From: Bryobacterales bacterium
Lineage (GTDB): Bacteria; Acidobacteriota; Terriglobia; Bryobacterales; Bryobacteraceae
Direction: 5' to 3'
Length of the DNA: 17,223 nt
Assembly: GCA_016789785.1 (NCBI GenBank)
Contig: JAEUQE010000185.1
Span: 1-17,223 of the forward strand
Part shown: piece by piece, positions 7,509 to 15,530 of the stretch
Position numbering within the stretch: the first letter of the stretch is position 1
Layout: every line of letters begins with the position of its first letter
Translations under genes and position numbers: made by a program
Notes under the pieces: model-generated
What the model was told of the DNA's origin: nothing
The model's database searches: none
The model's input: only the letters and a program-made list of their open reading frames with translations

Positions 7509-9307
7509 TCGCGCAGTACCCCCTTTCTCTGCCTGGTGCGCGCGGACAACTGGCTGAAGCTATTCAGCGTCGCGTACAAGCCAAGGAAGTATTCAAGGAC
7601 ACTGGCAAAAAGAAAAACACCGCCGCCGACAAACTGCTCTTCGTCGAATTCGATCTCAGCGCGGAGACCGCGCGCAAAGCTGATGCCGTTCTCGGAGATC
7701 ACGCGCGCAAACTGGCGGCTTGCGCGGATGCCGACGATGCCGTCGATTTGCTTGGCGGCGTAGACGGAATCCGTGTAGTTATAAAGCCGGAGAATTTCCT
7801 GCAGCGCTTCCCTGCCCTCTTCGACGAGCGATAAGTAGTTGATGGAGAGGTGCGAGATCAGGCGCCACAGCATGGACTTGCCGACCGGTGGCCGGTAGGG
7901 CGAGGTGGGACGGCGGAGGCAGACGATCTTCTGCACGGGTACGCCAAGCTCGAGCGTGAAGTCGCCTGTTTCACTTCCGAAAGGAAGGCGCGAGGGAAGG
8001 TCGCGATTCGTGCACAGCGCTTTCACGGTGAGAGTGTCGGCCTCGGGGTGCACCACGGACTGCGACAGGTCGACCATCGAAAGATAGTAGTCCGTGCCCT
8101 GATCATCCTTGCGTGCCGATGCGCGCCGGTTGACCATCCAGAACGCCTGCTTCTTGTCGCGGAAGGAGGCATGGCGGTAGGAGTAAAAAGGCTCGAACGA
8201 TTTCGACTCGCGCGACACCGGATCAATGTGCAGCACTTCTTCCACGGAGTACAATTCCGTGGCGTTGGTGCGGCGGATGTCGGGCGTGATCATGTACTCG
8301 TACTTGCGCTGGTCGAGCAGGATCGGCTCGCAGGTCTGCGGGAATACATTGATGACGGGAGTGCAGCCTAGGCGAAAGGTCTTGGCGTTCATGCCAAGCT
8401 CGATTTCCTGCTTACGGTCTTCGCGCTCGAAAGGCGCGATGAGGAAGATGAGCTCGGCCTGATCCTTGAACCCATGCCACGCGTTCTGCAGATCGTTGAT
8501 GTCGATGAAAAAGAACTTCTCGGGCAGGCTGAAGTATTCCTGCAGCAGACGGTAGGCGAGCAGCGAGCGGCGCGGATAAGGCAGCATGCCCTCGTCTTCG
8601 GCGAAACCGACGGCGCGCAAAGAGTGAGGCGTGAGAATCGTCGGCTTGCGGCGCGTGTTGAGAGGATCGCGAACAAGAATCTGTGTGCAGTTGTTGAGGA
8701 TGAGTTCGTAGATGGTATGGATGACCTTGCTCTCGCCATGCAGATAGAAGCGCAGCGAATCAATGGCGAGGCGGTCCAGAGGCACATCTTTGAAGGACTG
8801 CAGTTGAAGGCGGAACGCGCCGACAGCCTCCGCGGCACGAATGGGGGGATTGAGACGGTCGGGCGGAACATACTGCGCTTCGGTCACTTCCACCGGCCAC
8901 AACTTCGTCTCGTAGCAGGTTTGAAACTTGCAGGGATCGCCGCCCACGGGGCGCGATAGCAGAGTGGTTCCGCGCGGAACCTGCGACATGACCGTGGCGC
9001 GGCCGGGAGTAGGATCAAGCACAAGCTCCACCACCGACATCGACGGGATGGTGCGCACATAGTGCGGGTAGACGATGGTGAGCAGCGACTCGGTGAACTC
9101 GGGAAACTCGTCTTCGATCTTGAGGTGAACGCGGGCCGCGATGAAGGCGAACGCCTCAATGATGCGCTCGACATGCGGATCGTCGCACTTGTCGGTTTCC
9201 AGCAGCAGGCGCGATGCGATCTTGGGAAAGCGTTCGGCGTACTCCGCGCCCATCTGGCGGATGAAGTTCAGTTCGCGCTCATAGAAGAGAAGGAGATCAT
9301 CCCGCAC
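7472..9307 (-). CDS. tssF: T6SS baseplate protein TssF
   Basis: This encodes 611 residues, the usual TssF size. TssF forms the main wedge scaffold of the T6SS baseplate with TssG. The N-terminus is very typical: LLLFYERELNFIRQMGAEYA, then FPKIASRLLL, HVERIIEAFAFIAARVHLKI and FPEFTESLLTIVYPHY. The start codon is GTG at 9305-9307, with GGAG 6 bases before it. The first residues RDDLLLFYEREL begin where the family begins. The gene overlaps the end of tssE by 11 bases and the start of tssG by 37, so tssE, tssF and tssG are tightly coupled, as expected for subunits needed in fixed ratio. No domain appears to be missing. Confidence 0.95.
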   Translation of the reverse strand: MRDDLLLFYERELNFIRQMGAEYAERFPKIASRLLLETDKCDDPHVERIIEAFAFIAARVHLKIEDEFPEFTESLLTIVYPHYVRTIPSMSVVELVLDPTPGRATVMSQVPRGTTLLSRPVGGDPCKFQTCYETKLWPVEVTEAQYVPPDRLNPPIRAAEAVGAFRLQLQSFKDVPLDRLAIDSLRFYLHGESKVIHTIYELILNNCTQILVRDPLNTRRKPTILTPHSLRAVGFAEDEGMLPYPRRSLLAYRLLQEYFSLPEKFFFIDINDLQNAWHGFKDQAELIFLIAPFEREDRKQEIELGMNAKTFRLGCTPVINVFPQTCEPILLDQRKYEYMITPDIRRTNATELYSVEEVLHIDPVSRESKSFEPFYSYRHASFRDKKQAFWMVNRRASARKDDQGTDYYLSMVDLSQSVVHPEADTLTVKALCTNRDLPSRLPFGSETGDFTLELGVPVQKIVCLRRPTSPYRPPVGKSMLWRLISHLSINYLSLVEEGREALQEILRLYNYTDSVYAAKQIDGIVGIRASRQFARVISENGISFARGLRAEIEFDEEQFVGGGVFLFASVLEYFLGLYATLNSFSQLSARTRQRKGVLREWLPRAGQRILM

Positions 9308-9797
9308 TGGATTCTCCCTTCACCTGGTAGTCTCCGGAGGGGATATCAAGAACGGTGTCAAACGAAACATGTTCGGGAGCAGGATCCATCTTCAGGAAAC
9401 CGTCGATCTGAAAGCGGACCGATTTGGAGAGTTCCATGTCGGACTCGACGATGCGCACCTGCACGCCTACCAGCCGCGGCTCAAACATCGTGATGGCGAC
9501 TTCCAACTGGCGCAGGAGTTTGTTGCGGTCGCGGACGGTGCTGAAGCTGAGGTTCGTGAAGTCGGGGAGTCCGTAGTTGATCACCGACTTGAAGACCTCG
9601 GGCAGTTCGGTTGGCGGCGGAAGATCGTGATTGGCGCGCGTGTTGAAGAGCCACTCGAGGTCGCGGCGGAGGGCGGTCTTCAACAGGCGGACCGACTGGG
9701 CGCGGGTCATCCCGGGCTCGGAGCGGGTCTTCGGGTCGAGATCGGTCAAGCGGTCGAGCAAAGGAAGTGTGACGAGTTGATCGTTTTCGCGGGCCAT
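9297..9797 (-). CDS. tssE: T6SS baseplate protein TssE (gp25-like)
   Basis: This encodes 166 residues from ATG at 9797 to TGA at 9297. TssE is the gp25/gpW-like baseplate subunit that nucleates sheath assembly. It shows LLDRLTDLDP near the start, then the long helix segment RLLKTALRRDLEWLFNTR (37-54). The family signature SVINYGLPDFTNLSF follows in the middle and then REL-like positions with MFEPRLVGVQVRI. The length is normal. The start is 6 bases after the tssA stop, with AGAGG about 9 bases upstream. The C-terminal GESSAG overlaps the GTG start of tssF. The assignment follows from the motif and the gene order. Confidence 0.94.
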   Translation of the reverse strand: MARENDQLVTLPLLDRLTDLDPKTRSEPGMTRAQSVRLLKTALRRDLEWLFNTRANHDLPPPTELPEVFKSVINYGLPDFTNLSFSTVRDRNKLLRQLEVAITMFEPRLVGVQVRIVESDMELSKSVRFQIDGFLKMDPAPEHVSFDTVLDIPSGDYQVKGESSAG

Positions 9798-9803
9798 GTC
9801 ACA

Positions 9804-11663
9804 TTACCTCTGGAAATTGAAAGCCTGGACAGGATCGAGGCGGCAGATCCAGCGGTAGATCTCGTGCTTGCGAGCCTGCTCCGCCTCCCCGTCCATGCAC
9901 CGGTAGAGCAGTGCCAGCGCATGAGCCACCATGTCGCCGGTCTCCCACTCTTCGAGCTTACGCCTTTCGATCTCGCCGGTCAGTTCTTCGAGAATCGGCT
10001 TGGCGATCGCGGTCTGGCCGAGGGACAGGCAGATCTGAGCGAGCTGCAACTTGCGGTTGAAGCGGGCACGTCCGCTGCGTTCCTGGCTCATCTCGCGAGT
10101 CAGGATCTCAATGGCCTGGGCGGGATTGCCATTTTGGGCGGCTTCCTGCGCCAGTTGGAAGGCATCGGGGGGCAGAGGTTCTCCACCCTCGCCGGATGGC
10201 TGAGACTCTTCCTGCTGATAGTAGCTGGAGTAATCGACCACGGGCTGGGGCGAGGTCTCCTCGACGGGAGGCGGTTCGGGCGGGGGCGGCAAAACGTTTT
10301 GCTTGATCCACTCCTGCGTTTCGGCGTTCGCGACGGGAGTGTCGTCCATGAGAGTCATGCCGAGCATGTCCGGCATGTCGAGCAAGAGCGCTTTCAATTC
10401 GGACTTGATGGCATTGGCAGGGGCGGACTGGCCCATGTTCTCGAGGGCGGTGACGACGTAGCGCTGGAGGTCGAGCCAGCCGCGGCCGGCCGTTGTGGCC
10501 ATGGCCTGCTCACCTTCGCGGACGACGTCTTCGTTGTAGCCGTCCATCATGTACTTCTTCAGCGTGGTGCGGACTTCGGTGGGCGGCGGATCAAGCAATA
10601 CCGGATCGGGAGCGGTGCTACCCGAAGCGCGCAGTTCCCCCCAACGATAGCCGCGCAGCATCAGGTAGGAGCCGGGATTGCCGACGTCGGTACCGCGCAT
10701 GAAATCGGCGATGGCGGAGAGCCGGTCCCCGATCTCGTCCATGTCGGCGGGCTCAATGCCGCTGAGGTTTTTGCGCTTCTTCTTGACGGGACGCGGGGCG
10801 GCGTCGGTGGAGTATCCGCTGTCGCTCGAAGAGGTGTCGTAGGATTCCTGCTGCTCTTCCTGAGCTTCTTCGGCCGGTTCTTCTCCCTCGTCGGGCTCGG
10901 TTTTGCGCTTCTCGTCAAGCAGCGATTCGACGGCGATCTGAATCTGCTGAATGATGTTCGAGAGGCCGGAGAAGGAGGGAGGCTCGTCAGTGAACTTCTG
11001 CTCGCAGATGCCGCTTAGTTCCGTGATCAGCGTTTGAATGTCGTTGAGCTCGTTGACGAGATCAACCACCTGCTGCTTGGGAGTCTTGTCGAGACCGACC
11101 TTAAACGTTTCGCCGGTGACTTTGCCTTCCTTGTCGAGTTCGTCCCACTTGGCGCGGCGCTCTTCCACACCCGGGCCGTAGTCGTCATCGGAAGGCTTGA
11201 AGCCGACGATTTGCGATTCCTGATACTGGTAGTAGTTGTGCGGCCCCCTGGTGAGGGGAGCGCTCTTCAACGGAGACTCAAGATACTTGCCACCCAGCCA
11301 ATCGAGCGGGGCTAGGCGCATTCCGGCATCGCCGTCTTCGAGTTCGGGATAGATGGTTTCCCAATGATTCTCGATGTAGTCCTTGAGGAGGATGAGGCCG
11401 TCCTTGAGACCGCCGATGCCGCGGAGGACGATATAGGCTTCGGTGAGCCAGACTCCGAGTTGAACGTCCTTGGTCTTCTTGGTAAGAAGATCCTCCGCCA
11501 GTTTCACCACCGTCTTCCAGTCGGCGGGGATGGTGCCGGCGAGGGGATCTTCTTTCGTTTTGCGAAGGTCCGCTACTTTGTCGTAGTTCGGATCGTAGCG
11601 GGCATTTTGTCCACTCGGATTCGAGTCAGAGATCGGTTTGAGAAGGTCTTCACGCAGTGCCAT
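9804..11663 (-). CDS. tssA: T6SS protein TssA (ImpA_N / VasJ type), unusually long
   Basis: This encodes 619 residues, longer than many TssA proteins (often 350-550). TssA primes and coordinates tail-tube and sheath polymerisation and contacts the baseplate. The ImpA_N domain occupies about 1-150 (LLKPISDSNPSGQNARYDP, PADWKTVVKLAEDLL and APLDWLGGKYLESPL). A very acidic linker follows (about 251-290), then a basic patch RPVKKKRKN (291-299). A conserved middle domain spans about 303-455, followed by a Pro-rich linker (458-500). The VasJ-like C-terminal domain (about 501-619) has GRARFNRKLQLAQICLSLGQ and EEWETGDMVAHALALLYRC. The ATG at 11661-11663 has only weak ribosome-site pairing. It sits between tagJ and tssE, and the two low-complexity linkers explain the extra length. 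Confidence 0.92.
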   Translation of the reverse strand: MALREDLLKPISDSNPSGQNARYDPNYDKVADLRKTKEDPLAGTIPADWKTVVKLAEDLLTKKTKDVQLGVWLTEAYIVLRGIGGLKDGLILLKDYIENHWETIYPELEDGDAGMRLAPLDWLGGKYLESPLKSAPLTRGPHNYYQYQESQIVGFKPSDDDYGPGVEERRAKWDELDKEGKVTGETFKVGLDKTPKQQVVDLVNELNDIQTLITELSGICEQKFTDEPPSFSGLSNIIQQIQIAVESLLDEKRKTEPDEGEEPAEEAQEEQQESYDTSSSDSGYSTDAAPRPVKKKRKNLSGIEPADMDEIGDRLSAIADFMRGTDVGNPGSYLMLRGYRWGELRASGSTAPDPVLLDPPPTEVRTTLKKYMMDGYNEDVVREGEQAMATTAGRGWLDLQRYVVTALENMGQSAPANAIKSELKALLLDMPDMLGMTLMDDTPVANAETQEWIKQNVLPPPPEPPPVEETSPQPVVDYSSYYQQEESQPSGEGGEPLPPDAFQLAQEAAQNGNPAQAIEILTREMSQERSGRARFNRKLQLAQICLSLGQTAIAKPILEELTGEIERRKLEEWETGDMVAHALALLYRCMDGEAEQARKHEIYRWICRLDPVQAFNFQR

Positions 11664-11711
11664 GGCCGTATCCGAGTGGAAGTTCGAAGTCGATTATGAC
11701 AGCTTTCGCGG

Positions 11712-12449
11712 TCAGGATGCCGCAGCCTGTTCCCCCGCGGGTTCGGTGGCCGGGATCTCGAATTCGAGCTTACGGATTTCGAGGAGAGAAACCTCCTCGC
11801 CATCGACGAGAAACGTCTTCTGGCCGTAGGGGATTTCCTGGCCGTCCTCATCTTCCCAAACCGTCATGCGGCCGAGGCGAACATTTTCATCCGGATGTTT
11901 GAACGAGAACGGGTACAACACCGGGGTGTAGCACTCGCCGAGTTCGGCCTGCTGGAAGGCGGGGCCTGTCTGGACGATGACGTGCGCCCAGAACTGGTCG
12001 CGAAGGCGCTTGGGCGCTTCAGCCTCCACCCTCTCGACGTGTTGGAGGGGGATCCAGATGTAGGCGCCGGCGGAGTAAATCTCGATGCGCGCGCCGATGC
12101 GGGGATCGGCATCGCGAAAATCTTCAAAGGGTGTTCCATTTAGCGTGCCGCGAATGGGTGTGGGACTGGAAGGAGCATGAGGGAACTCCTTCTTCTCGAA
12201 CACATCATTGCGCGTACGCTCGGAGTTCATGAGGCCTTCGAGGAGCAGTGCTCCCATTCCGGCGTTCTGGTTCTCCTTGGCGAGCAACTCGAGGTGCTTT
12301 CGAGCGCGGTCAAAATCGCCAGAGAAGCAAAGAAGCTCGAACAGAAAGGTGCGGCGCCTCGCGTCGGTTGGGTTGTCCCTCAACTCGGCACTCAGCGCCT
12401 GCACCGCTTCATTCAACTTCCCGGCTTGAAAAAGTTCCCGGGGTGACAT
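11712..12449 (-). CDS. tagJ: T6SS accessory protein TagJ (ImpE/SciE family)
   Basis: This encodes 245 residues from ATG at 12449 to TGA at 11712. TagJ/ImpE is an accessory T6SS protein; in Pseudomonas aeruginosa it binds the sheath protein TssB and modulates ClpV-driven sheath disassembly. The N-terminal third is TPR-like (ELFQAGKLNEAVQALSAELR, then DARRRTFLFELLCFSGDFDR). The second part carries the ImpE hallmarks DADPRIGARIEIYSAGAYIWIP, a WAHVIVQT segment, GECYTPVLYPFS and YGQKTFLVDGEEVSLLEIRKLEFE. The length is typical. The gene lies 53 bases after hcp and 48 bases before tssA. A strong Shine-Dalgarno is not visible. Its presence suggests a system of the HSI-I-like branch, but that needs a tree. 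Confidence 0.9.
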   Translation of the reverse strand: MSPRELFQAGKLNEAVQALSAELRDNPTDARRRTFLFELLCFSGDFDRARKHLELLAKENQNAGMGALLLEGLMNSERTRNDVFEKKEFPHAPSSPTPIRGTLNGTPFEDFRDADPRIGARIEIYSAGAYIWIPLQHVERVEAEAPKRLRDQFWAHVIVQTGPAFQQAELGECYTPVLYPFSFKHPDENVRLGRMTVWEDEDGQEIPYGQKTFLVDGEEVSLLEIRKLEFEIPATEPAGEQAAAS

Positions 12450-12502
12450 TGATTGTTTTGCTCAGTTCGTACAGATTGTCCGGCAGTCTGTCCAACGGAA
12501 GT

Positions 12503-12997
12503 TTAGACAGGGCTGCCCTGGTTGGCCTTGAGGCTCCAGAACTTGTCCACGAAGCCAGCCATCGTACCGTCGCTCTTCTGCAGGTTGTAGCTGAGCTGCA
12601 GTTTGTCGAAGTTGAAGCTGATGGACTCGGTGGGAATGGGATCGCCCGAACCCTGGCCGCTGACAGTGTAGCTGGAGACCAGAACGTCAGTGAATTCGGC
12701 CTTGAAGTAGATCTCCTGCTTGCCGGAAGCCTTGCGGACCTTCATGGTCGCCTTCTTGATGTGCTTGCCGGTGGCGCAGTGCAGGAACAGAAGCGTGGAC
12801 GCCTTGTCGCAACGCTTGTTGAAGTGGAAGTCCTGGAACTGGCACTTGCCGGCGCCACCACCACCACCGTACGCGAACGCGCCCGCTTGGGAAGCGCCGA
12901 ACGAGTAGGACATCAGCTCGATGTGATCGGGCAGTTGCTTATCTTCGGTTTCGCCCTTGATCCCGTCGAGTTCCAGAAATGCATCAAATGCAGCCAT
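12503..12997 (-). CDS. hcp: T6SS tube protein Hcp (TssD)
   Basis: This encodes 164 residues. Hcp hexamers stack into the inner tube that is propelled out of the cell, and can carry effectors. The start MAAFDAFLELDGIKGE is classic Hcp, followed by DHIELMSYSFGASQ and a Gly-rich loop (GGGGGAG). After that come FQDFHFNKRCDKASTLLFLH and CATGKHIKKATMKVRKASG. The C-terminal strands carry YTVSGQGSGDPIPTESISFNFDKLQLSY. Size and order match the Hcp beta-barrel, and no C-terminal effector extension is seen. It has a strong AGAGGAG 9 bases before the ATG. The 150-base gap upstream with a large stem-loop suggests that hcp mRNA may be produced or stabilised separately, as suits a protein needed in high copy. 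Confidence 0.96.
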   Translation of the reverse strand: MAAFDAFLELDGIKGETEDKQLPDHIELMSYSFGASQAGAFAYGGGGGAGKCQFQDFHFNKRCDKASTLLFLHCATGKHIKKATMKVRKASGKQEIYFKAEFTDVLVSSYTVSGQGSGDPIPTESISFNFDKLQLSYNLQKSDGTMAGFVDKFWSLKANQGSPV

Positions 12998-13088
12998 AGT
13001 TGTTTTCTCCTCTAAAAAGTTGAGCTGTTGTTGTGTTGGAAGTGCTTAGTGCGGAAGCGCTCCACCTAAGAACGTGCAAAGTGAGACC

Positions 13089-13143
13089 GGAACCCGTCAT
13101 GCGGCGGCGCCGTGGGTCGCTACACCGCCGCGCGACGGGATCC
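13089..13143 (-). other. Large imperfect stem-loop between tssC and hcp
   Basis: It begins 4 bases after the tssC stop on the minus strand. The outer arms GGA/TCC and CCCGTC (13093-13098) with GACGGG (13134-13139) enclose GCGGCGG/CCGCCGC and a GTG/CAC mini-stem. There are single mismatches and one G-U pair. No T run follows it. A processing or stabilising element, or partial termination that sets hcp apart from the sheath genes, is plausible. The pairing is seen; the role is inferred. Confidence 0.5.
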
Positions 13144-13147
13144 AAAC

Positions 13148-14626
13148 TTATCGGGCCGATTGCGGCAGGTCAGCGACCAGGCGCAACGAAACCGTCAGTT
13201 CGTCGAGTTGGAAGTGCGGACGGAGGTAGGCCACCGCGCGATAGGCGCCGGGCTTTCCAGGAACGTCAACCACTTCGATCTTCGCTTCACGGAGCGGCTT
13301 CTTGGCCTTGGTTTCGGCCGCGGCCATGTCGTCCGGAACCACATACTGCGTGATCCAGCGGTTGAGCCAGTCCTCGCACTGGCCGCGGGACATGAAGCTG
13401 CCGATCTTGTCGCGCATCATTGCCTTCAGGTAGTGGGCGAAGCGCGATACGGCCAGGATGTAGGGGAGCTGTGTCGACAGACGGGCGTTGGCATTGGCCG
13501 CGGCCTTGTCATAGAGCTTCGGCTTCTGCGCGGACTGCACGCTGAAGAAAGCCGCATAGTCGGTGTTCTTGCAGTGCACCAGCGGAATGAAACCCTGATC
13601 GGCGAGTTCTTTTTCGCGGCGATCGGTGATGGGCACTTCGGTGGGGCACTTCATCGCCACGTCGCCCTCGTCGGTGTAGAACGTGTGAACCGGCATGCCT
13701 TCCACCAGTCCGCCGCCTTCCACGCCGCGAATCGCCGCGCACCAGCCGTGGCGGGCAAACGAGTTGGTGAGGCGCGCGCCGAGAGCATAGGCGGCATTGC
13801 CCCACAGATACTTGCTGTGATCGGTGCCATCCACGTGCTCTTCGTAGTTGAAGGCTTCGATCTGCTTGTGCATCTTGCCGTAGGGCAGGCGCATCAGGGT
13901 ACGGGGCACGCAGAGGCCCACGTAGCGGGAGTCTTCACTCTGGCGGAAGCCCTTCCACTTGGCGTACTCGGTGGTGTCGAACACCTTGGCGAGGTCGCGC
14001 GGAGCATCCAGGCTGGTAAAGCTGTCCAGATTGAACATCTCATGCGAAGCGGCCGTAAGGAACGGTGCGTGAGCGGAAGCGGCAACCTGGGCGACGCGCT
14101 CCAGCAGTTCCACATCTTCCGGATGGCGGCTGAACTCGTAGTCGCCGACGAGAGCGGCGAACGGGGCGCCACCGAAGATGCCGAACTCTTCTTCGTAGAC
14201 CTTCTTGAACAACGCGCTTTGATCGAACTCGGGCGCTCTCTGCAGATCGCGGAGGAGTTCTTTCTTGGACACGTTGAACAACTTGATCTTCAGCATTTCG
14301 CTGGTTTCGCTGTTGGCGATCAGGAACTTCACCCCGCGCCAGGTCGACTCCAGCTTCTGGAATGCGGCGTGGTGGAGAATTTCATTGAGCTGAATGGAGA
14401 TCAGGTGGTCGATCTGGGCGATACGGGCGTTGATCATCGCCTCGGCGTCCTTGGACACCGCCATCGAGCCTTCCAGCACCTGATTGACGAAGTGCTTCAC
14501 CAGATCCTTGCCGCGTTCCTTTGCGGCGGGATCCTTGCCGAGCCGTCCCTCGTCAACAATCTTGTCGAGAAGACTGGATTCCAGAACGGATTCGGTAGCT
14601 TGGGCTGCGCGTTGTGCGTCACTCAT
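13148..14626 (-). CDS. tssC: T6SS sheath large subunit TssC (VipB)
   Basis: This encodes 492 residues, the normal TssC size. With TssB it forms the contractile sheath around the Hcp tube in the cytoplasm, and its N-terminus is the handle for ClpV. The start MSDAQRAAQATESVLESSLL is chosen because it overlaps the tssB stop by 8 bases (ATGAGTGA) and has AAGGAGG 9 bases upstream. An upstream extension of the frame only shadows tssB. Signatures include LESTWRGVKFLI, FGIFGGAPFAALVGDYEFS, FRQSEDSRYVGLCVPR, the canonical WCAAIRGVEGGG, and GFIPLVHCKNTDYAAFFS near the start of the last third. The end carries RPHFQLDELTVSLRLVADLP. No defect is seen. Translational coupling to tssB fits the equal amounts needed. 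Confidence 0.97.
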   Translation of the reverse strand: MSDAQRAAQATESVLESSLLDKIVDEGRLGKDPAAKERGKDLVKHFVNQVLEGSMAVSKDAEAMINARIAQIDHLISIQLNEILHHAAFQKLESTWRGVKFLIANSETSEMLKIKLFNVSKKELLRDLQRAPEFDQSALFKKVYEEEFGIFGGAPFAALVGDYEFSRHPEDVELLERVAQVAASAHAPFLTAASHEMFNLDSFTSLDAPRDLAKVFDTTEYAKWKGFRQSEDSRYVGLCVPRTLMRLPYGKMHKQIEAFNYEEHVDGTDHSKYLWGNAAYALGARLTNSFARHGWCAAIRGVEGGGLVEGMPVHTFYTDEGDVAMKCPTEVPITDRREKELADQGFIPLVHCKNTDYAAFFSVQSAQKPKLYDKAAANANARLSTQLPYILAVSRFAHYLKAMMRDKIGSFMSRGQCEDWLNRWITQYVVPDDMAAAETKAKKPLREAKIEVVDVPGKPGAYRAVAYLRPHFQLDELTVSLRLVADLPQSAR

Positions 14627-15146
14627 TGGGCGCTCCCTCCTTTTCGATTTCCGACTTGAGCTTGGCAAGCTTGTCCGCATCTCCGACGCTCTTGAGCAGC
14701 ATCTCTTCGAGCTTGTCGTTGCCCATGAGACTGCCGCGAAGGTCGGACAGCTTGGTACGCAGATCGAGCAGTTCGCGCAACGGCTTGACCTGCTTTGCGA
14801 CGTTCTCGGGCTCAAAGTCGTCCATGCTGCGGAAGTTGAGGTTTACCCGGATCTGACCGGCATCCGGATCTTCGCTCAGCTTGTTCTCCACCTGGAAAGC
14901 CAGGTGCGGATTCATCGCTTCGAGGACCTTGTCGAAGTTGTCAGGGTTGACCTCGACGAACTTGCGGTCACGCACGCGGGGCAGCGACTGCTCCGGCATG
15001 CCCGTGAAGTCACCAAGGACACCCATGACGAATGGAAGCTCCTTGATTTCGATGGCGTCACCGATCTCCACGTCGTAGGTGATATGGACGCGTGGAGGCC
15101 GGACGCGGTCGAGTTTGTGCTGAGCACTCTCTCTCATTGTTGCCAT
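14619..15146 (-). CDS. tssB: T6SS sheath small subunit TssB (VipA)
   Basis: This encodes 175 residues from ATG at 15144-15146 to TGA at 14619. TssB pairs with TssC to form the sheath. The family core is plain: HKLDRVRPPRVHITYDVEIG, KELPFVMGVLGDFTG, RKFVEVNPDNFDKVLEAMNP, and FRSMDDFEPENVAKQVKPL. The C-terminal helix ends in a charged tail. The start is chosen because GAGGG lies 7 bases before this ATG; 39 upstream codons are open but are basic and non-conserved, and an internal ATG three codons later is a weaker alternative. It is the first gene of the T6SS operon, with a spacer of about 520 bases upstream, so the operon promoter should lie in that spacer. Confidence 0.96.
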   Translation of the reverse strand: MATMRESAQHKLDRVRPPRVHITYDVEIGDAIEIKELPFVMGVLGDFTGMPEQSLPRVRDRKFVEVNPDNFDKVLEAMNPHLAFQVENKLSEDPDAGQIRVNLNFRSMDDFEPENVAKQVKPLRELLDLRTKLSDLRGSLMGNDKLEEMLLKSVGDADKLAKLKSEIEKEGAPNE

Positions 15147-15153
15147 AGCAAAT

Positions 15154-15158
15154 CCCTC
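15154..15158 (-). promoter_or_regulatory. Shine-Dalgarno GAGGG deciding the tssB start
   Basis: GAGGG lies 7 bases upstream of the ATG at 15144-15146. It places the start there and not at the far upstream ATG near 15263, whose added residues are not TssB-like. Confidence 0.65.
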
Positions 15159-15289
15159 TCTGTTCTCCTTCGGAGTTGCGCTCCTGCTTCTCCGGTTCTT
15201 GTTCTTTCGTGCCTTCAGTATCTCCGCTTGCGGCCGCAGTTCCTCATGCCACGGCGGCCTCAAGGCTTGACGCTCCCAAGGATAGTGAG

Positions 15290-15317
15290 AAAAAGAGCTT
15301 TCCCGTTACCGGGAAAG
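15290..15317 (-). terminator. Intrinsic-terminator-like hairpin upstream of tssB
   Basis: CTTTCCCG (15298-15305) and CGGGAAAG (15310-15317) form a perfect 8-base-pair stem with a 4-base loop. On the minus strand it is followed after three bases by five T and more pyrimidines (CTCTTTTTCTC). This is the best intrinsic-terminator shape in the window. It lies about 145 bases before tssB and points into the operon, so it could insulate the operon from upstream transcription, or act as a leader attenuator if the promoter lies further right. Confidence 0.5.
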
Positions 15318-15530
15318 GATCACTTTCGCGCATTCTCCGCGCCGGAAGCGCTGCGGTTGGCGAACATCGCTGCCGATGCCCACAAACCCGCAGAATATAA
15401 GTATCACAGCGATCGGCAAAGTTCAATCCTTTTCCTGTGCTGCCAGCCTGATGGCGGCGCTCTCCCCCTGCTGGCGGACCTCCGCGCTCCCCGCGAAGGT
15501 GGTGGATGGCACCCGCCGCGTCGCGTAAAC

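Noticed and set aside
10760..10800. Nuclear-localisation-like KKKRK patch in TssA as evidence of a eukaryote-directed effector
   Set aside because: A short basic patch beside an acidic linker is more simply a flexible charged spacer; TssA is a structural part and not an exported effector.
9369..11018. Plus-strand frame of 549 codons opposite tssE and tssA
   Set aside because: It crosses two firmly identified genes on the other strand and lacks any domain signature.
13040..13075. Sigma-54-like site upstream of hcp
   Set aside because: The GG and GC elements are one base out of the required spacing and the flanks match poorly.
13112..14659. Plus-strand frame of 515 codons opposite tssC
   Set aside because: TssC is unambiguous on the minus strand; this is its antisense shadow.
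15215..15265. Sigma-54-like site upstream of tssB (TGGCAT...CTGC)
   Set aside because: The distance between GG and GC is 11 bases, not 10, so the site is unlikely to work.
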